A stretch of 64,000 nucleotides of DNA from Hungatella sp. UBA4396 (GCA_002389905.1 DGRE01000025.1:62001-126000); one strand, 5' to 3'. Positions 40,447 through 48,300 are shown, counted from the first letter of the stretch. Notes: generated by a model from the sequence alone, not told the origin. Made by a program: numbers and translations.

Positions 40447-40966
40447 AATCCGTAAATGGGTAAAGGAGCAGAGGGAAGCCCTGGATGCGGCCACCCAGAC
40501 CTTGTGGGATGAGTCCATCTGCCGCCAGGTTTTAAATACACCCGCAATCCGGCGGGCTTTCTGCGTGTTCTGTTACGCCTCCTTTGGTAAGGAGGCAGGG
40601 ACCTGGAAGCTTATGGAGGCCCTATGGAACCAGGGAAAATACATAGCGTTACCTAAAGTTTCTGGAAAGGATCTGGAGTTTTATGCCATTTCCGGAAAAA
40701 GGGATCTGGAAGAAGGGGTTATGGGAATTATGGAGCCAAAGCCCACCTGTTTAAGAATCTGGGATGAGGGAGCACCGGTAGTGGTTCCCGGCCTTGCTTT
40801 TGACAAATCAGGAAACAGGATCGGGTACGGCGGAGGTTATTATGACCGTTTTTTCAAGCAGGAGCCCGATCATTTCCGCCTTGCCATCGGCTATGGCTTC
40901 CAGTTGTTTGAGCGGATTCCGGCGGAACCTCATGACATACCCATGAACCGGATCATCACTCCTTAG
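40424..40966 (+). CDS. 5-formyltetrahydrofolate cyclo-ligase
   Basis: Converts 5-formyl-THF to 5,10-methenyl-THF with ATP, returning folate to the one-carbon pool (180 aa). The N-terminal basic helix RKWVKEQREAL binds ATP phosphates. The C-terminal signature GLAFDKSGNRIGYGGGYYDRF is diagnostic. It overlaps the DUF896 gene by 23 bases; the ATG 6 bases downstream is an alternative start, and neither has a strong Shine-Dalgarno. Its position between proB and proA is unusual metabolically and may only reflect operon packing. Confidence 0.93.
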   Translation: MEMWEKNEIRKWVKEQREALDAATQTLWDESICRQVLNTPAIRRAFCVFCYASFGKEAGTWKLMEALWNQGKYIALPKVSGKDLEFYAISGKRDLEEGVMGIMEPKPTCLRIWDEGAPVVVPGLAFDKSGNRIGYGGGYYDRFFKQEPDHFRLAIGYGFQLFERIPAEPHDIPMNRIITP

Positions 40967-40996
40967 GGAGAGGAAGAAAGATTGGAGGACTTCATT

Positions 40997-42241
40997 ATGA
41001 CGATTACAGAAATTGGAAAAAAGGCAAAAGAAGTGACATCACTCATTGGAATTCTGGGCACTGAGAGAAAGAATGAAGGACTGAAAGCGGCTGCGGCTGC
41101 CCTTTTGGAAGGTGAGGCAGAAATCCTTGCTGCAAACCAGGATGATGTGATCAAAGCCGTTGCAGCCGGCATGAATCCCGGTCTGGTGGACCGGCTGGAG
41201 CTGACTCCGGGAAGAGTCGAAGCCATGGCTGACGGCCTTATATCTGTGGCGGCTTTGGAAGACCCGGTAGGCGAAGTGCTTTCCATGAAGGTCCGTCCAA
41301 ACGGTCTTACCATCGGTCAGAAGCGGGTTCCCATGGGTGTGGTAGGCATCATCTATGAGGCCAGACCCAACGTGACTGCAGATGCCTTCGGCCTTTGCTT
41401 TAAATCCGGCAATGCAGTGATCTTAAAAGGCGGAAGCGATGCCCTGGAGTCCAATAAGGCCATCGTGAAATGGCTGCGCCTGGGGCTTAAAAACGCCGGC
41501 CTGCCGGAGGATGCCATCCAACTGATCACCGATACAGACCGGGAAGTGACAAAAGAGTTTATGCGCATGAGAGAATACGTGGATGTTCTGATTCCAAGAG
41601 GCGGGGCAGGGCTTATTAAGAGCGTGGTGGATCACAGCACCATTCCTGTCATTGAAACAGGAACTGGAAACTGCCATATCTTTGTGGATGAATCCGCTGA
41701 TTTTAACATGGCGCTGGATATTATATTCAATGCAAAAACCCAGAGAATCGGAGTGTGCAATGCCTGTGAGGCTCTGGTCATCCACAGTCGCATTGCCCCT
41801 GCCTTTCTGCCTCTTTTAAAAGAGCGGCTTTCCTCTAAATCCGTTGAAATACGGGCTGATGAGGCTGCCTGTGCCATAGTAGAGGGTCTGGTTCCTGCTT
41901 CGGAGGAGGACTGGGGACAGGAATATCTGAATTATATTTTATCCTTAAAGCTTGTGGATTCCCTGGATGAAGCCATTGCCCATATCAACCGCTACAGCAC
42001 AGGACATTCGGAAGCCATCATCACCTCGGATTATGAGAATGCCCAGAAATTTTTAAATGAAATCAATTCTGCCGCCGTTTATGTCAATGCTTCCACCCGG
42101 TTTACTGACGGATATGAATTTGGTTTCGGTGCTGAAATCGGCATCAGCACTCAGAAGCTTCATGCCAGAGGTCCTATGGGACTTAAGGAACTGACTACCA
42201 CAAAATATATCATTTATGGAAGCGGACAGGTGCGTCCATAA
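40997..42241 (+). CDS. proA: Gamma-glutamyl phosphate reductase
   Basis: Second enzyme of proline synthesis (414 aa), an aldehyde-dehydrogenase-superfamily enzyme reducing glutamyl-5-phosphate with NADPH. Signatures: PMGVVGIIYEARPNVTADA, LKGGSDALESN, and the active-site cysteine region QRIGVCNACEALVIH. The C-terminal part has YVNASTRFTDGYEFGFGAEIGIST. The ATG 8 bases after GGAGG is chosen over an upstream TTG that overlaps the ribosome binding site. It closes the proB-DUF896-cyclo-ligase-proA unit; no clear terminator follows. Confidence 0.97.
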   Translation: MTITEIGKKAKEVTSLIGILGTERKNEGLKAAAAALLEGEAEILAANQDDVIKAVAAGMNPGLVDRLELTPGRVEAMADGLISVAALEDPVGEVLSMKVRPNGLTIGQKRVPMGVVGIIYEARPNVTADAFGLCFKSGNAVILKGGSDALESNKAIVKWLRLGLKNAGLPEDAIQLITDTDREVTKEFMRMREYVDVLIPRGGAGLIKSVVDHSTIPVIETGTGNCHIFVDESADFNMALDIIFNAKTQRIGVCNACEALVIHSRIAPAFLPLLKERLSSKSVEIRADEAACAIVEGLVPASEEDWGQEYLNYILSLKLVDSLDEAIAHINRYSTGHSEAIITSDYENAQKFLNEINSAAVYVNASTRFTDGYEFGFGAEIGISTQKLHARGPMGLKELTTTKYIIYGSGQVRP

Positions 42242-42276
42242 GCCGGCTTCTTCCTATAGGCAGTTGGAGGAAAGAA

Positions 42277-44010
42277 ATGAATGTAGAAGTTATAAAAAGC
42301 ATTGTGATGAATATTAGTCTGCTGGTCATCCTGGCTCAGATATTAGCTAGGATGAATCTGGTCAGGCGGTGTATTGTCAGAGAGAAGCATGAAGCAAAAG
42401 AGGTCATTGTGCTGATTCTTATTTTTGGTGCTTTCAGCATATTTTCCACCTATATCGGATACGGGGTAAACGGAGCTATTGCCAATACCAGGATTCTCGG
42501 TGTTATGGCAGGAGGGATCATAGGCGGCCCGGCAGTTGGAATCGGAGCTGCCATCATTGGAGGCATTCACAGATATTTGATCGACATAGGGGGATTTGCC
42601 GCTGCCGCATGTACTATTTCCACCATTGCAGGGGGAGCGATCAGTGCCGTTGTCGGAAAGTATGTTAAAAAGAACAAATACAGGGGCTGGGATCTGTTTC
42701 TTTTTACCTTTGCTGCGGAGTTCTTGCAGATGGGCATTATTTTGGTCTTTGCAAAGCCTTATGAACAAGCAGTTGAACTGGTAAATATCATTGCAATTCC
42801 CATGACATTTCTTAACCCTATGGGTATGGTTTTATTCACAGGAGTGTTTAAGCATATGCTCCAGGAAATAGAATACGAAGTGGGGCATAAGATGGGCCTG
42901 ATCTTTGAAATATCTAAAAAATCTCTGCCTTTTCTGCAGTCCGGCGTCTATAATGAGGAAATCTGCAGTAAGATCGGAGATGTCATTCTGGAATATTCAA
43001 AGGATCTGTCCATTATTTTCACTGATAAGGAAAATACCATCTGTGTAAAAGGAAAAAGATTAAAAGGTCTGGAAGGAAACCGGGCTTTGCCGGAGATGGC
43101 CAAAAAGGTACTGGACAGGAGAGAGGTATGCATTGAAGAATATGCTCCTGCGGGAGATATTTTACATAAGACACTGGAAAAGAATGTGGCAATCGGTGCT
43201 CCCCTGATGAAATACGGCATGCCCATTGGCTGTCTCATTATCTTTGTAAATAAATTCAGAGTTTCTTATCATTCAGATGTTCTGCTGACAGAAGGTTTAA
43301 GCAGATTGTTTTCCGTAGAATTTGAGCTGGAAGAAGCGGAAAAGCAGCAGGTACTTCTGCAAAAAGCCGAATTTAAGGCTCTTCAGTCTCAGATCAATCC
43401 CCATTTCATATTCAATTGCTTAAATACCATCAGCTCTTTTTGCAGGGAAAAGCCTGATAAGGCCAGGGAGCTTTTAATTGCCCTCTCCACTTATTTCAGA
43501 AATTCCATTGAAACAAAGGATGGGGTGGTGAGCATTTACGATGAGATTGATTATGTAAAGGCCTATCTCCAGCTTGAAAAAGCCAGGTTCGATGAGCGTC
43601 TGAACATCACTTTTGACATTCCTGAAAATATGGAATGCAGAATTCCCTGTCTGATTTTACAGCCGATTGTGGAGAATGCGGTAAAGCATGGTGCCATGAA
43701 GAAGCGGCATGGGGAAGTGAATATTCTGATTCGGGAGGAAGCGGATTCAGTGAATATCGCTGTCATGGACAATGGATTCGGAATCCCGGAATGTGTGGTG
43801 GAAGGGTTAAAGCATAATACTGCAGAAAATGGCAGGATCGGGCTGATCAATGTGCAGAAAAGACTGCGTTACGTTTATGGAGAAGAAAACGGTCTGGACA
43901 TTGAAACTTCAGGAAATGGCACGACCGTTAATTTCCGCCTTCCCCAAAATATTTCCAGGAGAATGGAAATGAGCCGCCTGAAATCAGGAGAAACGGAGAT
44001 GGGATTATGA
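42277..44010 (+). CDS. LytS/BtsS-type sensor histidine kinase
   Basis: Membrane sensor kinase (577 aa). The N-terminal 5TM-LytS domain spans about residues 1-195, including GVMAGGIIGGPAVGIGAAIIGG and GGAISAVVGKYV. A GAF-like domain (about 205-350) follows. The His-kinase domain has the phospho-accepting His376 in LQSQINPHFIFNCLNT and the ATP-binding N-box VENAVKHG (Asn467), with DNGFGIP. LytS/BtsS/YpdA kinases sense extracellular or transported pyruvate-like signals. The gene overlaps its LytTR partner by 4 bases and lies beside cstA, supporting a pyruvate or peptide uptake circuit. Confidence 0.94.
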   Translation: MNVEVIKSIVMNISLLVILAQILARMNLVRRCIVREKHEAKEVIVLILIFGAFSIFSTYIGYGVNGAIANTRILGVMAGGIIGGPAVGIGAAIIGGIHRYLIDIGGFAAAACTISTIAGGAISAVVGKYVKKNKYRGWDLFLFTFAAEFLQMGIILVFAKPYEQAVELVNIIAIPMTFLNPMGMVLFTGVFKHMLQEIEYEVGHKMGLIFEISKKSLPFLQSGVYNEEICSKIGDVILEYSKDLSIIFTDKENTICVKGKRLKGLEGNRALPEMAKKVLDRREVCIEEYAPAGDILHKTLEKNVAIGAPLMKYGMPIGCLIIFVNKFRVSYHSDVLLTEGLSRLFSVEFELEEAEKQQVLLQKAEFKALQSQINPHFIFNCLNTISSFCREKPDKARELLIALSTYFRNSIETKDGVVSIYDEIDYVKAYLQLEKARFDERLNITFDIPENMECRIPCLILQPIVENAVKHGAMKKRHGEVNILIREEADSVNIAVMDNGFGIPECVVEGLKHNTAENGRIGLINVQKRLRYVYGEENGLDIETSGNGTTVNFRLPQNISRRMEMSRLKSGETEMGL

Positions 44011-44726
44011 AAATTGCTATTATTGATGATGAAAAGCCGTCAAGAAATGAACTGGCATATCTGATCAAAGAAGTAAAGCCTGACGTGTCCATATCTGAGT
44101 TCGCAAGCGGAGAAGAAGGGCTGGAAGCTGTTTCAGCAGAACCTTTTGACTTGCTTTGCATTGACATTAACCTGGGTGATATCAGCGGCATCTCTCTTGC
44201 ATCAGCAGCCAGGAAATTAATGCCGGAAACAGAAATCGTATTTGCAACGGCTTATAATAATTATGCAGATAAAGCATTTGAAGTAGATGCCATGTACTAT
44301 CTCCTAAAGCCGTTTTCAGAGGAAAAAGTAAGGCAGATGCTTGAAAAATATGCTCGTAAGAGGGAAAAGAGAAGTCATGACACCAAGCCCCTTCTTTCCA
44401 AGATTTCCTTGTACGTGGACAAAAAGATTGTTTTGCTTGAAATTTCTTCTATTGTTTATATTGAATCCCAGAACAGGGTCTGTATTGTCCATACAAAAGA
44501 AAAAAGCTATAGGGACAGCAACCCTCTGAGCCATTTTGAGGAACGGCTGGGGGAAAATGGATTTTTTCGGATACAGAAAAGCTATCTGATCAATTTAAAC
44601 TATGTGGTGGAATTATATCCTTGGTTTAATAATGCATATTGTGTAAAGATGAAGGGCTTTGAAGATGCAATTTTACCAATAAGCCGGAATCAAATCAAGA
44701 AGCTGAAAAATATAGTTTGCATTTAA
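44007..44726 (+). CDS. LytTR-family response regulator
   Basis: DNA-binding response regulator (239 aa). The receiver domain has acidic pocket Asp7/Asp8, phospho-acceptor Asp53 (CIDINLGD) and Lys101 (LKPF). The C-terminal LytTR domain (about 130-239) shows ISLYVDKKIVLLEISSIVYIES and FFRIQKSYLINLNYV. By analogy with E. coli BtsR it is expected to activate the adjacent cstA-type transporter. Direct repeats AAGATGTAC between this gene and cstA are candidate binding sites. Translation is coupled to the kinase by an ATGA overlap. Confidence 0.95.
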   Translation: MKIAIIDDEKPSRNELAYLIKEVKPDVSISEFASGEEGLEAVSAEPFDLLCIDINLGDISGISLASAARKLMPETEIVFATAYNNYADKAFEVDAMYYLLKPFSEEKVRQMLEKYARKREKRSHDTKPLLSKISLYVDKKIVLLEISSIVYIESQNRVCIVHTKEKSYRDSNPLSHFEERLGENGFFRIQKSYLINLNYVVELYPWFNNAYCVKMKGFEDAILPISRNQIKKLKNIVCI

Positions 44727-44762
44727 TACATGTTTTTTTACATATCATCCCCAAAATTAGAC

Positions 44763-44812
44763 AAGATGTACAAAAAATGGAATGCATGATTAAAATGTAT
44801 GATAAGATGTAC
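44763..44812 (+). promoter_or_regulatory. Direct repeats upstream of cstA (candidate LytTR operator)
   Basis: AAGATGTAC occurs at 44763-44771 and 44804-44812, 41 bases start to start. A related AAAATGTAT lies at 44792-44800. LytTR proteins bind 9-bp direct repeats about 21 bp apart, and 41 is close to two such steps. A possible -10 TATGAT (44798-44803) has no good -35, as expected for an activated promoter. The operator function is inference. Confidence 0.45.
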
Positions 44813-44844
44813 GAAAGAATATTCATATACTTTAGGAGGTAGTC

Positions 44845-46329
44845 ATGATTACATTTTTAGTTGGTATTGCGATCTTAATCGTTGGAGGGGCCTTTTACGG
44901 AAAGTTCTGTGAAAAAGTTTTTGGACCGGATGACAGGGAAACTCCGGCAGTGGCACTGGCAGATGGCGTGGATTATGTTGCTATGAAGCCCTGGAAGAAT
45001 AAATTGATCGAGCTCTTGAATATTGCGGGAACAGGGCCGATTCTGGGCCCCATTCAGGGAATCTTATTTGGGCCTGTTGCGTTTCTTACTATTCCCATTG
45101 GATGTGTTATTGCAGGATCTCTTCATGATTATTTTGTAGGTATGATCTCCATGCGGAACGGCGGAGCCCAGGTGCCAAAGATGATGAAGAAGTTTATGGG
45201 CAAGAGTGCAACAGGGGTCTATACCATTATTATCTGGATTTTGATGCTGCTCACAGGTGTGGTATTTATTTACACTCCGGGAGACTTAATTGTGGGCGAT
45301 GTGCTGGGACTGGATGTAAAGAGCAATGTCATATGGCTTGTGTATGCGGTTATTCTGCTTTATTATGTCATTTCTACAATTTTCCCTATTGACCAGATCA
45401 TAGGACGCGTTTATCCAATATTCGGTGCGGTATTAATTATATCCGCTATTGGAGTCTTAGTAGGAGTCATCATGGATGGCGGCGTCAGCATGGCAGCGTT
45501 TGGAACCGGCTTATTAATGCAGCACCCCACCGGACAATCCTTTATTCCGGTATTCTTTATCACTGTTGCCTGCGGCATTATGTCAGGTTTTCATGGAAGC
45601 CAGGCTACCCTGATTTCCAGAACAGTACGCCATGAAAAGGAAGGACGCCATACCTTCTACACCATGATGCTGGTGGAAGGTGCTATTGCTATGGCATGGG
45701 CGGCAGGAGCTATGGTTTTATTCGGAAGAGGAACCGGCATGGATACCGGAGCGACCAAGATGGTCGGTATCATTTCCAGGGAGTTTATGGGAAATGTGGG
45801 AGGATTGTTCGCCATTATCGGCGTTATTGTTCTTCCGATTACCTCCGGTGATACCGCATTCCGTGCACTGCGTCTAATGATTGCGGAACAGTTCAATATT
45901 GACCAGAAAGCTGCGCCAAAGCGTGTTATACTGTCTTTAATTATCTTTATTCCTGCTGTTGCGATTCTGGCTTATGCAAAACTTTCTCCAGGCGGATTTA
46001 ACTTACTGTGGAGATACTTTGGATTTACAAATCAGCTGGTTGCTGTGTTCGCGTTGGCAATGATTACAGTATACTTAAAAACAGCCGGGAAAAACCACCT
46101 GATTTCCCTTTTGCCGGGAACGTTCTACACCTTTATTGTATTCAGCTACATATTCCATGAGAAGATCGGTTTTGGTCTGGAAGCCAGAATAGGCGGTATT
46201 TTTAACATTCCTGCCACCAGCTATGCCATCTCTTATATATTAGGTGTGATCTGTGCAGCTCTGTTCTTCTGGCTTGTGCCAAAGCTGGCTGTTAAGAGAA
46301 AAGATACGATTCTCAATTATAAAATGTAA
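44845..46329 (+). CDS. cstA: CstA-family carbon starvation/pyruvate transporter
   Basis: Polytopic membrane transporter (494 aa, over a dozen hydrophobic segments), the short version compared with the roughly 700-residue E. coli CstA/BtsT. Family blocks include ADGVDYVAMKPWK, GTGPILGPIQGILFGP, GSLHDYFVGMISMRNGGAQ, MSGFHGSQATLISRT and ITSGDTAFRALRL. CstA/BtsT carry pyruvate, and peptide uptake has also been reported. AGGAGGT lies just before the ATG. The neighbouring LytS/LytTR pair makes a sensor-regulator-transporter module. Confidence 0.94.
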   Translation: MITFLVGIAILIVGGAFYGKFCEKVFGPDDRETPAVALADGVDYVAMKPWKNKLIELLNIAGTGPILGPIQGILFGPVAFLTIPIGCVIAGSLHDYFVGMISMRNGGAQVPKMMKKFMGKSATGVYTIIIWILMLLTGVVFIYTPGDLIVGDVLGLDVKSNVIWLVYAVILLYYVISTIFPIDQIIGRVYPIFGAVLIISAIGVLVGVIMDGGVSMAAFGTGLLMQHPTGQSFIPVFFITVACGIMSGFHGSQATLISRTVRHEKEGRHTFYTMMLVEGAIAMAWAAGAMVLFGRGTGMDTGATKMVGIISREFMGNVGGLFAIIGVIVLPITSGDTAFRALRLMIAEQFNIDQKAAPKRVILSLIIFIPAVAILAYAKLSPGGFNLLWRYFGFTNQLVAVFALAMITVYLKTAGKNHLISLLPGTFYTFIVFSYIFHEKIGFGLEARIGGIFNIPATSYAISYILGVICAALFFWLVPKLAVKRKDTILNYKM

Positions 46330-46350
46330 TTTGAATGAAGGGGCTATGAT

Positions 46351-46379
46351 TTGACAATGCTTTGTGTTTGTGATAGAAT
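46351..46379 (+). promoter_or_regulatory. Sigma-A promoter of the ABC-F leader
   Basis: Perfect TTGACA, a 17-bp spacer and extended -10 TGATAGAAT. Predicted start near 46386, only about 24 nt before the two-codon ORF and about 270 nt before the ABC-F start. Confidence 0.82.
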
Positions 46380-46395
46380 GTCAGAAGATTAAAAG

Positions 46396-46519
46396 AAAGG
46401 GGTGAAAGGATGAAGTAATAATTCTTGCTTAAGTAACTGCATAATGAAAAAGGAGTTATCTCCTCTTTTTGTTGTGCCTGTTTTGCAAGAATATCACTTC
46501 ATTCCCACACCCTTTTTTT
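46396..46519 (+). terminator. Leader terminator T1 overlapping the two-codon ORF
   Basis: Three helices stack: AAAGGGGTG (46396-46404) with CACCCTTTT (46508-46516, one G-T); ATGAAGT (46410-46416) with ACTTCAT (46496-46502); ATTCTTGC (46421-46428) with GCAAGAAT (46485-46492). That is 24 pairs with two small internal loops, ending in seven T residues (46513-46519). A nested hairpin, AGGAG-TTAT-CTCCT at 46451-46464 with flanking A/T pairs, occupies the apical loop. Confidence 0.68.
46410..46418 (+). CDS. Two-codon leader ORF (Met-Lys-stop)
   Basis: ATG AAG TAA, preceded by AAAGGGGTGAAAGG. The GGGGTG lies 5 bases from the ATG, one of the strongest ribosome binding sites in the window. The Shine-Dalgarno and the first codons form the 5' arm of the large terminator. 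Very short upstream ORFs control other ABC-F resistance genes (for example Listeria lmo0919). A ribosome stalled by a peptidyl-transferase inhibitor at this start would block the terminator. It is seen in sequence; translation is inferred. Confidence 0.55.
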   Translation: MK

Positions 46520-46548
46520 CGTGTCATAACTGGACATGGAAAACATTC

Positions 46549-46573
46549 AGACTGCCTTCACAGGTAGTTTTTT
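46549..46573 (+). terminator. Leader hairpin T2
   Basis: AGACTGCC and GGTAGTTT form 8 pairs (two G-T) on a TTCACA loop, with six consecutive T residues from 46568. Shorter and weaker than T1 and T3. Confidence 0.45.
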
Positions 46574-46581
46574 ATGCAATG

Positions 46582-46615
46582 CGGCTGTGAGAAAAACATT
46601 CTTGCAGCCGTTTTT
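46582..46615 (+). terminator. Leader terminator T3
   Basis: CGGCTGTGAGAA and TTCTTGCAGCCG form a 12-bp stem (two tandem G-T pairs) on a 5-nt loop, followed by TTTTT. Its 3' arm includes a second copy of ATTCTTGC that can pair with the T1 3' arm. Confidence 0.65.
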
Positions 46616-46658
46616 ATATGCAGGAACAGAGATTTTCTGCTTGAATGGAGGATTGTCT

Positions 46659-48170
46659 ATGTCGTTAATACAGGTTACAGATTTATCATTTACCTATGAA
46701 GGAAGCTATGATCCGGTGTTTGAACACGTTTCGTTCCAGATTGATACGGACTGGAAGCTGGGATTTACGGGAAGAAACGGAAGGGGGAAAACCACCTTTT
46801 TAAACCTTTTGATGAACCGGTTTGAATATTCAGGGACCATTTCTTCCAGTGTGATATTTGATTATTTCCCTTTTCCGGTGCCGGACCAGGAGAGGGACAC
46901 TCAGGAGATTTTAGATTCCCTGCTTGGGGATTATGAATACTGGGAGTTAAAAAGAGAGTTAAATAAGCTGCAGGTTTCAGAGGATGTAATGTACCGGCCG
47001 TTTTACACCTTATCAAACGGGGAGAGAACCAAGGTCCTTTTGGCGGCTCTTTTCCTGCGGGAAGGCCATTTTCTCCTGATTGACGAGCCTACCAACCATC
47101 TGGACCGGGAGGGAAGAAGTCTGGTGAGCCAATATTTAAGCGGCAAAAAGGGCTTTATTCTGGTATCCCATGACAGGAAGTTTTTAGACGCTTCGGTGGA
47201 CCACATTTTATCCATCAATAAAAGGGATATTGAGGTACAGAAAGGGAACTTCACCTCCTGGTATGAGAATAAGCAGAGACAGGACCAGAATGAGATGTCG
47301 GAAAATGAAAGGCTGAAAAAGGATATCCGCCATTTAGAGGAATCTGCCAGACGGTCCGGCCAATGGGCGGATCAGGTGGAGTCCACGAAAATCGGAAAGA
47401 AATCCGCAGGCCAGGAAAAATCCATTGACAGACGGGCTTATATCGGAGAAAAGTCCAGGCGTATGCAGATGAGGAGAAAAAATCTGGAGAGAAGGCAGGA
47501 CCGCGCCTTGGAAGAGAAAAAAGGACTGCTTACCAATATAGAAGATGCGGAAAGCCTAAAGCTTTATCCATTAAGGCACCATTCCCAAAGGCTTATTTCC
47601 TTAAAAGATGTGGTCCCTTATTACGACGGCCCGGTCTGTGAGCCTGTAAGCCTTGTCTTAGAACAGGGACAGCGCATTTCCCTCCAGGGAAAAAACGGCT
47701 GCGGAAAATCCAGCATATTAAAGCTGATTCTTGGAAATGAAATGGCTGACGGCCCTTCGCATAAGGGAACGGTGGAACTTGCCTCCGGCCTGAAAATCTC
47801 CTATGTGTCCCAGGATACTTCGTTTTTAAAAGGCAGCTTAACAGAGTATGCCAGGGAAAGCGGAGTGGAGGACTTTCTTTTTAAGGCCCTTTTGCGCAAG
47901 CTGGACTTTTCCAGGGAGCAGTTTGAAAAGCCCATGGAATCCTACAGTGAGGGACAAAAGAAAAAGGTTCTCATTGCCAGCAGCCTTTGCCAGCAAGCCC
48001 ATGTCTATATATGGGATGAACCCCTTAACTTTATTGATGTGTATTCCAGAATCCAGATTGAAGACCTGATTCTCAAATTCCAGCCCTCCATGGTGCTTGT
48101 GGAGCATGATGATGCTTTTACGGGAAAGGTGGCAGACCAAGTGGTGCAGATTCAGATGGATTTGGGATGA
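46659..48170 (+). CDS. ABC-F ribosome protection protein (Lsa/CplR-like)
   Basis: Cytosolic tandem ATPase without membrane segments (503 aa). Lsa/CplR/Vga-type ABC-F proteins bind the ribosomal E site and dislodge lincosamides, streptogramin A and pleuromutilins. Domain 1 has GRNGRGKTT (38-46), LSNGE (118-122) and DEPTNHLD (142-149). A charged linker, about 200-305, contains the antibiotic-resistance-domain tip. Domain 2 has GKNGCGKSS from residue 344, signature YSEGQKKKV and a Walker B with WDEPLNFID. The N-terminus SLIQVTDLSFTYEGSYD is Lsa-like. The ATG follows TGGAGGA; a 41-codon upstream extension runs through T2/T3 and is rejected. The drug spectrum is inferred. Confidence 0.88.
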   Translation: MSLIQVTDLSFTYEGSYDPVFEHVSFQIDTDWKLGFTGRNGRGKTTFLNLLMNRFEYSGTISSSVIFDYFPFPVPDQERDTQEILDSLLGDYEYWELKRELNKLQVSEDVMYRPFYTLSNGERTKVLLAALFLREGHFLLIDEPTNHLDREGRSLVSQYLSGKKGFILVSHDRKFLDASVDHILSINKRDIEVQKGNFTSWYENKQRQDQNEMSENERLKKDIRHLEESARRSGQWADQVESTKIGKKSAGQEKSIDRRAYIGEKSRRMQMRRKNLERRQDRALEEKKGLLTNIEDAESLKLYPLRHHSQRLISLKDVVPYYDGPVCEPVSLVLEQGQRISLQGKNGCGKSSILKLILGNEMADGPSHKGTVELASGLKISYVSQDTSFLKGSLTEYARESGVEDFLFKALLRKLDFSREQFEKPMESYSEGQKKKVLIASSLCQQAHVYIWDEPLNFIDVYSRIQIEDLILKFQPSMVLVEHDDAFTGKVADQVVQIQMDLG

Positions 48171-48180
48171 GAAATACTAT

Positions 48181-48209
48181 TTTACTTCCATAGAGCCATA
48201 TGATAAGAT
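48181..48209 (+). promoter_or_regulatory. Candidate promoter of the DUF1189 gene
   Basis: TTTACT, a 17-bp spacer and extended -10 TGATAAGAT just after the ABC-F stop codon. Confidence 0.5.
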
Positions 48210-48300
48210 TATTAAGTATTAAAACACTTAAGAGAAAGGATATGTGCAAATGGGCGAAGTATGGAATGAAAAAGCTGATGAAGGAGAGCAGAGGGTAAAC

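Larger units (their letters stand above)
46330..46658 (+). promoter_or_regulatory. 329-base regulatory gap ahead of the ABC-F gene
   Basis: No conventional gene is present. In order it holds a strong promoter, a Shine-Dalgarno with a two-codon ORF, a nested pair of hairpins ending in seven T residues, a second short hairpin with six T residues, a third 12-bp hairpin with five T residues, and the ABC-F ribosome binding site. The layout is that of an antibiotic-responsive attenuator with several termination points. Confidence 0.7.

Noticed and set aside
44826..44831. TATACT as the cstA -10 element
   Set aside because: The predicted start would fall inside the AGGAGGT ribosome binding site.
46536..46658. 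41-codon in-frame N-terminal extension of the ABC-F protein
   Set aside because: No ribosome binding site before the ATG, it runs through hairpins T2 and T3, and Lsa-type proteins begin at SLIQVTDLSF behind TGGAGGA.
46659..48170. Recent horizontal acquisition of the ABC-F gene as a mobile resistance cassette
   Set aside because: No flanking IS, integrase or direct repeats, and base composition looks like the neighbours; it fits an intrinsic chromosomal gene.
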